A DNA stretch of 33,460 nt from Alphaproteobacteria bacterium GM7ARS4. GTDB taxonomy: Bacteria > Pseudomonadota > Alphaproteobacteria > GM7ARS4. Below, piece after piece: positions 26,839 through 33,460 of this stretch (position 1 is its first letter; every line of letters begins with the position of its first letter). Position numbers and translations under genes: made by a program. Below the pieces are notes generated by a model. That model ran no database searches. It saw only the letters and a list, made by a program, of their open reading frames with translations, and was not told the DNA's origin. The stretch lies in contig JACONL010000008.1 of assembly GCA_014332745.1 (NCBI GenBank), positions 1 through 33,460 of the forward strand. Reading direction: 5' to 3'.

Positions 26839-27396
26839 CTAACCTGAGCGTATTTTTTGACTTATCTCCTTGAAGAGAGGCGTCCCTGCCTTTTGCAACC
26901 ACTCGAACAAGACCATCTCGGTGGTGACAGCGCTACATCCTTGCTGTTGTAGGCGAGAGAGCGCCACATCGACACTGGCCTTTTTTCGTGACGATACGCC
27001 ATCAACCACGACAAAGCATTGATACCCCCGCCTCAAGAGGTCGAGGGCTGTTTGCAAAACACAGATATGGGCTTCGATACCAACAATGACGAGCTGCTTT
27101 CGCGCCTCATGGCGACAGAGCGCGCCAAGAAAATCTGGTGACGCCGCTGCTGAGAATGTCACCTTGTCTATCCTCATGGACGATGTCTCGATATAAGGTC
27201 GTAACGAGGCATGAGTCTCACCCAGCCCTTGAGGATATTGCTGTGAGGCAATGATAGGAATGTCGAGGGAGCGCGCCAACGCACAAAGCAAGGCGGCATT
27301 CTTGACGACTCCCTCAGAGTCGGCCATCACAGGAAGCAACTTTTCTTGAATATCTACAAGAATTAGGCAAGAATAGCGATTGCTAAGTAACGTCAT
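26839..27396 (-). CDS. isochorismatase-family cysteine hydrolase (YcaC-like)
   Basis: Cysteine hydrolase of the isochorismatase superfamily, 185 aa. The catalytic triad is visible: Asp in LILVDIQEKLLP (residues 11-22), Lys in RIDKVTFSA, and Cys in GIEAHICVLQTALDLL. The sequence IIASQQYPQGLGET follows the YcaC-type subgroup. The physiological substrate is not known for this subgroup. Its ATG lies directly against an upstream candidate ATG of the divergent amidase gene (27397), so promoter elements must lie inside the amidase 5' region. Confidence 0.88.
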   Translation of the reverse strand: MTLLSNRYSCLILVDIQEKLLPVMADSEGVVKNAALLCALARSLDIPIIASQQYPQGLGETHASLRPYIETSSMRIDKVTFSAAASPDFLGALCRHEARKQLVIVGIEAHICVLQTALDLLRRGYQCFVVVDGVSSRKKASVDVALSRLQQQGCSAVTTEMVLFEWLQKAGTPLFKEISQKIRSG

Positions 27397-27444
27397 ATGA
27401 CACTCATCATCAGCACGAGAGACAAAAGAAAACGCTCCTCCCCT

Positions 27445-28854
27445 ATGCCTCTTCTATACCACAGCACAAGGAACATTGCCCCCTGTTTCTTACATGGTTT
27501 GCTCATGGCTGTCACAGCTGTTGTGTTGCTGTTGCTTGGTGCGACATGTCTCTATGCGGACACATCACGCCTACAGGTGAAAGCCATACGTTTTAGCCCC
27601 GCGTCGACAGAGACGATGCGGGTTGTTCTCGACATAGCAGGAAAGCATGTCGATTATCATGCGTTTATGTTGGACGAGCCCGTGCGTATCGTTATCGACA
27701 TCGACCATGGCGCCTTTTCTCTTCCCCAAACGGAGACACCACGCGCTCACGGCTTCATCACCGATTATCGCTATGGTCGCTTCACAGAGACGGTGAGTCG
27801 TCTTGTCCTTCTCATGGATTCCTATGTCGTCATCAGCCGAGTCTTCACATTGCCTGTGGATGACGACCACCCGCTCTTGCGTCTGGTGATAGATTTAGAA
27901 GCGGTAGAGAACAAGGCGGCCTTTGACAAGAAGCGCCAAGAAAGACGATTCGCCTCCGCAACGGCACTCTTATCTCTTCTGCGTCCTCCTCCCCCACAGA
28001 GTCAAGAACCTATGACCCCGCCGTTGCCAAAAAGACAGGACGCCGCACCACCTCATGAACAAGAGCATGAACAGGATGGCGATAAACGTCCTCCCACCAC
28101 ACGCGCGCCTGCTACACCCCCCATTGCGCCCCCTGTTGCGCTTAAGCCTCGAGAGAAGCCTCTTATTGTCATCGATGCGGGGCATGGCGGTATCGATACA
28201 GGGGCCATCAGTGTGCATGGCATGGCGGAGAAAGACGTGAATTTGCGCATGGCGTTCCTGTTAAGACGCTATCTGTTGGCGACAGGGAAAGTGCGTGTGT
28301 TCATGACGCGCGAGAAAGATGTCTTTGTGTCCTTATCCCAAAGGGTCATCAAGGCCAGAAAGCAACAAGCAAGCTTGTTTTTATCGATTCATGCCGACAG
28401 CCACCCTAAGCCCTATGTGAGAGGCTTTTCTGTGTATACATTATCGGAAACGGCGTCAGATAAAGAAGCCGAAGCCCTTGCCCAAAGAGAAAATAAATCA
28501 GACATTATCGCTGGCGTTGACTTTCGTAAAGAGAGGCCTGAGGTCTTCGATATCTTAATTGACTTGACACAGAGAGCAACCAATGACAACGCCCATAGGC
28601 TGGCCCTTTGTGTCGTCGATAGAATGCGTGTCGTATCTTCAAGCTTACCGAACCCCAAGCGCTCTGCTGGATTTGCTGTGCTCAAAGCCCCCGATATTCC
28701 GTCCATTCTCATCGAGCTTGGCTATTTGTCAAATACAGAAGATGAAAAACGTCTACGAAAAACAGGCTATCTTGCCGCCTTAGCGCGCGCCATCACCGAT
28801 GCCGTCACACGCCATATCGGTGACACATGCCCCTCGACACAGAAAAACCTTTAA
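27445..28854 (+). CDS. amiC: N-acetylmuramoyl-L-alanine amidase (AMIN + Amidase_3)
   Basis: Exported zinc amidase that splits peptidoglycan during cell separation. From the ATG at 27445 it has 469 aa; an ATG at 27397 is possible but would give a 30-residue leader before the hydrophobic core. A signal peptide (core AVTAVVLLLLGATCLYA) leads to an AMIN domain (about residues 40-155) that targets septal peptidoglycan, then a Pro/Glu/Lys-rich linker (about 180-235), then Amidase_3 from LIVIDAGHGGIDTGA, with zinc His in AGHGG (about residue 247), Glu in GMAEKD, His in SIHADSH and the late LIELGYLSNTEDE. Followed by mrcA, the usual alphaproteobacterial neighbour. Confidence 0.93.
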   Translation: MPLLYHSTRNIAPCFLHGLLMAVTAVVLLLLGATCLYADTSRLQVKAIRFSPASTETMRVVLDIAGKHVDYHAFMLDEPVRIVIDIDHGAFSLPQTETPRAHGFITDYRYGRFTETVSRLVLLMDSYVVISRVFTLPVDDDHPLLRLVIDLEAVENKAAFDKKRQERRFASATALLSLLRPPPPQSQEPMTPPLPKRQDAAPPHEQEHEQDGDKRPPTTRAPATPPIAPPVALKPREKPLIVIDAGHGGIDTGAISVHGMAEKDVNLRMAFLLRRYLLATGKVRVFMTREKDVFVSLSQRVIKARKQQASLFLSIHADSHPKPYVRGFSVYTLSETASDKEAEALAQRENKSDIIAGVDFRKERPEVFDILIDLTQRATNDNAHRLALCVVDRMRVVSSSLPNPKRSAGFAVLKAPDIPSILIELGYLSNTEDEKRLRKTGYLAALARAITDAVTRHIGDTCPSTQKNL

Positions 28855-28879
28855 CCTCACAAAAAGAGAATTATATGAT
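28851..28879 (+). promoter_or_regulatory. possible promoter of mrcA
   Basis: TTAACC at 28851-28856 and TATGAT at 28874-28879 are separated by 17 bases and lie 42 bases before the mrcA ATG. The -10 box has one mismatch and the -35 box two. The TTAACC overlaps the amidase stop codon. Moderate match only. Confidence 0.35.
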
Positions 28880-28921
28880 ACAATAAGGCGAGCACCTTAG
28901 GAAAAACAGAGAAGACACTCT

Positions 28922-31408
28922 ATGGATTATTACATGTCTTATGACGATAGGCGGCGCGCCTTCTGGCGGCGTATCACCCTCTTCACGGCACTGGCTGTGG
29001 GGCTGTGTGCCATCGTCCTTATTGTCATCATCTCCACCTATAGCCGAGGACTCCCAGACCATCGTCATCTTGCCGACTATAAGCCACAGACGACAACGAG
29101 GATTTACGCCTCTGATGGGGAGTTCATGTCGGAATATGCCTACGAAAAACGCGTGTTCGTTCCCATCGAGGATATTCCGAGGCGGGTTATCGATGCCTTC
29201 ATTGCGACCGAAGACCAAAATTTCTGGTCGCACCCTGGGGTCGATGTATTCAGTATGGTGCGCGCTGCCATAGGGAATATCCAGCGTTATCGGGATAATA
29301 GACGCCCGCAAGGAGGCTCAACCATTACACAGCAGGTCGCGAAAAATTTCTTGCTCAGCAACGAATTATCCCTAGAGCGCAAGATCAAAGAGGCGCTTCT
29401 TGCCTTACGTATCGAAGAGACTCTCTCGAAGGAGCGTATTCTCGAGCTTTACCTTAATGAGATTTACTTAGGGCTCAGTGCCTATGGTGTGGCAAGTGCC
29501 GCACAGATTTACTTTGGCAAGACACTTGGTGAGCTCACTCTTCCTGAGGCAGCGTTTCTGGCGGGGCTACCAAAAGCGCCCAGCACATATCACCCCATAC
29601 GCCACCCCTTGCGCGCCATTGAAAGGCGTAACTGGGCTTTAGGACGCATGGAGGACGAAGGCATGATCTCTTCCACCGAGTATCATATCGCCACAAAACA
29701 ACCTTTGAATACACTCTCTAAAAAGCAAGAAAACCTTGATACCCATTATTTCTCGGAGGAAGTTCGACAAGAATTGGTCACGCGCTATGACGAGAAAACG
29801 CTCTATAGCGGGGGTCTCAGCGTCTACACATCCCTTGACCCTCACCTGCAAGACATCGCCCATCGCTCTCTCATCGATGGGTTAGAGTATTTCGACCAAA
29901 AATTAGGTTATCGAGGCCCTATCGCCCATCTTGCCGTCCTCAATGACTGGCAGAAGCAACTGACCGCCATCGACCATCCATCGGGAGCGCACCTATTGGA
30001 TATGGCCGTTGTCCTCAGCACGACACGAGACAATGCCCGTATCGGACTGAGCCATGGCGGCGAGGGAATGATTGCGTTAGAAGACACAACATGGGCTCAC
30101 GAAAGCACCGACGACAACAGCGAGCCACCTCCTCCCCATAACGAGGTAACAGCGATGGCGGATGTTCTCAGGCGAGGCGATGTCATCCTCGTGGAGAAAA
30201 AAGATAAAGAAAGCACTGACACACAGACGCCACGTTACCTCTTGCAACAAATCCCTGAAGTCAATGGGGCCATTATCGTCATCAACCCGCATGATGGTAG
30301 TATTCTGGCCATGAGTGGCGGATATTCGTGGGAGGCAAGTAAATTTAACCGCGCAACCCAAGCAAAAAGACAGCCCGGTTCGGCTTTCAAGCCCATTGTC
30401 TACCTCGCCGCCTTGGATAACGGCTTTTCACCTACAAGTAAAATCCTCGATGCCCCCTTTGTTTTCCGCCAAAGCAAGGAAGATGCCGATTGGAAACCGC
30501 AAAACTACTCTAAGGAATTCTACGGCTTGACGTTGTTACGTCAGGGGTTAGAAAAATCGCGCAACCTTATCACCCTACGCCTTGCCAATGCCATTGGACT
30601 AGAACCTATTGCCGATTATGCCACAACATTAGGCGTCAACGACACATTTCCCACTGATGACCTCGCCGCCGTGTTGGGAACACGTGAGACGACCCTGCTC
30701 CAATTGACAAAGGCCTATGCGCCATTTGTCAATGGCGGGAAAAAAATAGAGGCGCATCTCATTGACCGCATTCAAGACCAACATGGCAAGACAATCTATA
30801 AAAAAGATACGCGTTCATGTCCAGAGTGCCAAACGGAAGCGTGGACTCCCTTCATGCGCCCCCCTTACCCTGACAATGTCCGCGAACAAATCATTGAGCC
30901 AGCCCTCGCCTATCAAATGCTCTCCCTGTTAGAAGGCGTCGTCCGTCGTGGCACAGCCTACTATATTGGACGTATCATCAAGCACGCCATCGCTGGCAAG
31001 ACAGGAACAACGAACGACCATAAAGACACATGGTTTATTGGCTTTTCGCCAGATTTGCTCGTGGGTGTCTATACAGGATATGACGTTCCTCGCTCTCTCG
31101 GAGAACAAGGAACGGGGGCTGGTGCGGCAGGACCGACCTTTGCCCTCTTTATGAACGAAGCCCTTCAAGGAACGCCTATGTATCCTTTCCGTATTCCCAC
31201 AGGCGTGCGCCTCGTGAGCATCGATAGGGAGAGTGGATTGCCTACTGATCCAGGGTCAAAGGGCGCTATCTTCGAAGCCTTCCGCGCTGACCAATTCACA
31301 GAAGAGGGACAAACGCAAGCGACGCACAGCACATCCCATATCGATATTGCTGACCCCGTGATCAATGCTGACCCTATCCTCGACAATGAACCGACAGGGC
31401 TTTACTAA
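28922..31408 (+). CDS. mrcA: penicillin-binding protein 1A (bifunctional murein synthase)
   Basis: Class A penicillin-binding protein that polymerises and cross-links peptidoglycan at the inner membrane, 828 aa. A single N-terminal membrane helix (residues 20-38) precedes the GT51 transglycosylase: catalytic Glu97 in ATEDQNFWSHPGVD, GGSTITQQVAKN, and LELYLNEIYLG. An OB-like insertion follows, with an acidic linker near residues 390-425. The transpeptidase has SxxK at 487-490 (PGSAFKP), SRN at 546-548 and KTGTT at 693-697. The sequence ends in a charged tail. It follows the amidase by 67 bases and precedes prfB by 16 bases, the common alphaproteobacterial order. Confidence 0.97.
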   Translation: MDYYMSYDDRRRAFWRRITLFTALAVGLCAIVLIVIISTYSRGLPDHRHLADYKPQTTTRIYASDGEFMSEYAYEKRVFVPIEDIPRRVIDAFIATEDQNFWSHPGVDVFSMVRAAIGNIQRYRDNRRPQGGSTITQQVAKNFLLSNELSLERKIKEALLALRIEETLSKERILELYLNEIYLGLSAYGVASAAQIYFGKTLGELTLPEAAFLAGLPKAPSTYHPIRHPLRAIERRNWALGRMEDEGMISSTEYHIATKQPLNTLSKKQENLDTHYFSEEVRQELVTRYDEKTLYSGGLSVYTSLDPHLQDIAHRSLIDGLEYFDQKLGYRGPIAHLAVLNDWQKQLTAIDHPSGAHLLDMAVVLSTTRDNARIGLSHGGEGMIALEDTTWAHESTDDNSEPPPPHNEVTAMADVLRRGDVILVEKKDKESTDTQTPRYLLQQIPEVNGAIIVINPHDGSILAMSGGYSWEASKFNRATQAKRQPGSAFKPIVYLAALDNGFSPTSKILDAPFVFRQSKEDADWKPQNYSKEFYGLTLLRQGLEKSRNLITLRLANAIGLEPIADYATTLGVNDTFPTDDLAAVLGTRETTLLQLTKAYAPFVNGGKKIEAHLIDRIQDQHGKTIYKKDTRSCPECQTEAWTPFMRPPYPDNVREQIIEPALAYQMLSLLEGVVRRGTAYYIGRIIKHAIAGKTGTTNDHKDTWFIGFSPDLLVGVYTGYDVPRSLGEQGTGAGAAGPTFALFMNEALQGTPMYPFRIPTGVRLVSIDRESGLPTDPGSKGAIFEAFRADQFTEEGQTQATHSTSHIDIADPVINADPILDNEPTGLY

Positions 31409-31424
31409 CATCCCATCGACTCTC

Positions 31425-32517
31425 ATGGACCACGCCTTAGACGAACAGCTCCAACAGATAGACAAGGACTTGCACCTCATTAGGAGGCATCTTTGACCCT
31501 GAAAGGCTAAAAAAAGAACTGGAGAGGCTTGATACCCTGTGTGAACGCAAGGATTTATGGGATGATGCAAGGATGGCAAAAGCAACCTTGCGCGAACGCT
31601 CACATATCAACGAGCAACTGGCGCGTTTTCAATCCATCGCCAAAGACGTTGCCGACATGCGCGAATTGGTCGCACTGGCTGAACAAGATGCCTCCCTACG
31701 CGAAGAGGTTGCCTCTTCCTTGCATGTCTTGGGAGAAAAATTGGCGCGCATGCGCCTCACGACATTGCTCTCTGGCGAGGCAGATGGCAATGATTGCTAC
31801 ATCACCATCCAAGCGGGCTCTGGCGGCACGGAAGCACAAGACTGGGCACAGATGCTCGTCAGAATGTACCTCCGTTGGGCAGAGAAATGTTCCTATAAAA
31901 GCACATGGCTCGAAGAAAATAGCGGCCAAGAGGCTGGGCTCAAATCTGCCACCATACACATCGAAGGGCATTGTGCTTATGGATGGCTCAAACATGAGTC
32001 GGGAATCCACCGCTTGGTGAGAATATCGCCCTTCGATGCCAACGGGAAGAGACATACGAGTTTTGCCTCTGTCACCGTCTATCCCGTCATAGACGACAGC
32101 ATTGACGTCTCCGTCGATGACAAAGAGTTAAGAATCGACACCTATCGAGCCAGCGGGGCAGGCGGGCAACATGTCAATAAAACAGATAGCGCCGTACGTA
32201 TCACCCATATCCCCAGTGGAATCGTCGTCCAATGCCAAAGCAACCGCTCACAGCATAGAAATCGCGCTGAAGCCTATCGCATGCTCAAGGCGCGCCTCTA
32301 CGAAAATATCCTTGAAGAACGCCAAGCGAAAGCAAACGAACAACGAGGACAACAAGATGATATTGGTTGGGGACATCAAATTCGCTCCTATGTCCTCCAT
32401 CCCTATCAGATCGTGAAAGACTTACGCTACCATGTGGAGATAGGTAACGCGCAATCCGTCCTCGATGGACATATCGATGCCTTTTTAGAGGCTGCCCTGA
32501 GCCACCAATCATCATGA
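31425..32517 (+). CDS. prfB: peptide chain release factor 2, with programmed +1 frameshift
   Basis: Release factor RF2, which reads UAA and UGA. The first 23 codons run from the ATG at 31425 to CTT (31491-31493) and then meet an in-frame TGA at 31494-31496; skipping one base to read GAC at 31495 restores an ORF of 340 codons, total 363 aa, the normal RF2 length. SPF at residues 201-203 marks the factor as RF2 rather than RF1, and GGQ at 246-248 (SGAGGQHVNK) is the peptidyl-tRNA hydrolysis loop. If only the zero-frame ATG at 31573 were used, the N-terminal domain would be truncated. The stop overlaps the convergent winged-helix gene by 6 bases. Confidence 0.96.
31481..31497 (+). promoter_or_regulatory. 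prfB +1 frameshift signal
   Basis: The sequence TAGGAGGCATCTTTGAC contains an internal Shine-Dalgarno-like AGGAGG, a short spacer and the slippery CTT-TGA-C, the arrangement used by E. coli prfB. Low RF2 lets the ribosome pause at TGA and slip forward one base; high RF2 terminates. This makes RF2 synthesis self-regulated. Confidence 0.93.
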
Positions 32518-33264
32518 GAGAGCAAGGCAATATCCTCCGTCCTCTGTTGTGCGTAGAAAACACGGCACTGATGGATGAACTTCTATTTTTTGCCGTAGAC
32601 GATACACCAACGTCTCCATGCGGTGACTTTCCACATGAGACTCCAGCTGCGCCAGCACACGCATCATATGCGCCTTAGAGACCGAACGTCCACCTGCTTG
32701 GGTGAGGAGAACACAGAGGGATTTTTCTTGCTCGCTCAGCGCCACCTCCTCCCCATGGGGCGCACGTAGGAGCATCCTGCGCGCGCCATCGAAGACATAA
32801 GGACCAAAGCGATAAACGTTCTTGGGGGGACATTGGGCAATAGAACCCTCTTGTCCACCAGAGTCATAAAAAAGAGAAAAAATATCACGCATAGAAAAAG
32901 GTTGGTAGAATGTGTAATCGGCGCAAGGCCAATGGAGTCGCTTTTGTCTTAACAAGGCAATATGGATATGACGATGGTTTTGCCACCAGGCCCAGTGCGA
33001 GGACGACTCTTCTAAACGTCCGCATGACTCATGGGGACCACAGACAATAGCGTCATCAATGTCATGCAAAAGGACACACGATGTATCGGCATGGGATTTT
33101 TGTGCATGGGGTATGTGCCTTGTAGGGAGGGTGAGGGCAGACATGACATCGAGGGTGAGCGTGCTATGACGCTTGCCATAATGCTTCATCACGTCTATGA
33201 GCACAGCATCAGCGCTCAGCAAAAGACATGAGAGTTTGTCATCACCTATCACCATGACAATCAT
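32512..33264 (-). CDS. OmpR-type winged-helix protein with degenerate receiver domain
   Basis: A 250-aa probable DNA-binding regulator. The C-terminal 100 residues form an OmpR/PhoB winged helix: YRFGPYVFDGARRMLL, VALSEQEKSLCVLLTQAGGR, the recognition helix region HRMETLVYRLRQKIE and the wing FLRTTEDGGYCLA. The N-terminal part resembles a receiver domain only in outline; a late segment, DYTFYQPFSMRDIFSLF, parallels the usual KPF motif but has Gln for the conserved Lys, and I find no clear pair of acidic residues followed by a phospho-acceptor Asp. It is likely phosphorylation-independent. ATGs at 33264 and 33255 are both possible. It overlaps prfB at its end and the divergent L,D-transpeptidase at its start. 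No histidine kinase is adjacent. Confidence 0.8.
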   Translation of the reverse strand: MIVMVIGDDKLSCLLLSADAVLIDVMKHYGKRHSTLTLDVMSALTLPTRHIPHAQKSHADTSCVLLHDIDDAIVCGPHESCGRLEESSSHWAWWQNHRHIHIALLRQKRLHWPCADYTFYQPFSMRDIFSLFYDSGGQEGSIAQCPPKNVYRFGPYVFDGARRMLLRAPHGEEVALSEQEKSLCVLLTQAGGRSVSKAHMMRVLAQLESHVESHRMETLVYRLRQKIEVHPSVPCFLRTTEDGGYCLALS

Positions 33265-33460
33265 TTCCCTCTATCAGCATGCCTCTTGTGCCCATCAAGG
33301 CACGCTCCATTATGGTCAGTGGCGCGCCCCTTGTCTATTAGGGAAAGGGGGAATCACCCGATGGAAAAAAGAAGGAGATGGCGCTTTCCCATGTGGTATC
33401 TTTCCTCTTCGTTCTATCCTATGGAGGCGCGACCGTTTAGGCTTGCTCCATACATCCCTT
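33254..33460 (+). CDS. L,D-transpeptidase family protein, 3' end outside window
   Basis: The first 69 codons of a protein like the YkuD/COG3786-type transpeptidases, which make alternative peptidoglycan cross-links or cut side chains. Diagnostic is LLGKGGITRWKKEGDGAFP followed by CGIFPLRSILWRRD, matching the usual GRGG-x-KREGDGATP-x-G-x-F block. The catalytic HxxG-CR part would lie beyond the window. The ATG at 33254 has no good ribosome-binding site and overlaps the start of the divergent winged-helix gene by 11 bases, so its promoter would lie inside that gene. Confidence 0.82.
   Translation, partial: MTIISLYQHASCAHQGTLHYGQWRAPCLLGKGGITRWKKEGDGAFPCGIFPLRSILWRRDRLGLLHTSL

Noticed and set aside
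1-33460. CRISPR arrays, tRNA or rRNA genes, insertion-sequence ends
   Set aside because: I saw no regularly spaced repeats, no cloverleaf with a CCA-type end, no ribosomal RNA signatures and no transposase ORF on either strand.

Overview
This window is a chromosomal segment of a Gram-negative bacterium. It is almost certainly an alphaproteobacterium. The grounds are gene order and gene content: dacC-tmk-holB-metG-tatD-MBL hydrolase on the + strand, the run rpsB-tsf-pyrH-frr-uppS-cdsA-dxr-rseP-bamA-skp-lpxD-fabZ-lpxA-lpxI-lpxB on the - strand (with LpxI rather than LpxH), and amidase-mrcA-prfB on the + strand. GC looks to be near 50%. The gene-dense layout, short LPS operon genes and a few orphan proteins would fit a free-living or a host-associated (for example Holosporales/Rhodospirillales-like) lineage; I cannot place it more finely from sequence alone.

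Layout. 1-5.5 kb (+): the end of a D-Ala-D-Ala carboxypeptidase lacking the usual C-terminal domain, then thymidylate kinase, DNA polymerase III delta', methionyl-tRNA synthetase, a TatD nuclease and a PhnP-like beta-lactamase-fold hydrolase. Most junctions are overlapping or tight. 5.6-6.8 kb (+): a lone DUF4268-type protein with its own near-perfect sigma70 promoter, a nuclease-like fold whose active-site motif looks degraded, and base composition unlike its neighbours. 6.8-7.25 kb: about 450 bases without a confident gene, holding at most one small membrane-protein ORF. 7.25-21.8 kb (-): a 15-gene block read from rpsB towards lpxB that joins translation factors, UMP kinase, isoprenoid and phospholipid precursor synthesis, the outer-membrane assembly machine and lipid A synthesis. 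21.9-24.2 kb (-): a rubredoxin too short for routine ORF calling and a 651-aa protein I do not recognise. 24.2-24.4 kb: a divergent intergenic region with two inverted repeats. 24.4-26.8 kb (+): fabI, aroC, hisI. 26.8-27.4 kb (-): an isochorismatase-family hydrolase. 27.4-32.5 kb (+): an AMIN/Amidase_3 cell-wall amidase, penicillin-binding protein 1A, and prfB (RF2) with a programmed +1 frameshift. 32.5-33.5 kb: an OmpR-type winged-helix protein with a degenerate receiver (-), whose start overlaps the start of a divergent L,D-transpeptidase cut by the window end (+).

Functionally the window is dominated by envelope construction: peptidoglycan (carboxypeptidase, amidase, PBP1A, L,D-transpeptidase), undecaprenyl carrier (Dxr, UppS), phospholipid and fatty acid supply (CdsA, FabZ, FabI), lipid A (LpxD, LpxA, LpxI, LpxB) and outer-membrane protein assembly (BamA, Skp), interleaved with translation genes. 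The pieces most worth a second look are the DUF4268 orphan, the unrecognised 651-aa protein with the palindromes beside it, and the start-overlapping pseudo-receiver/L,D-transpeptidase pair. No mobile element, CRISPR array, tRNA or rRNA was recognised.
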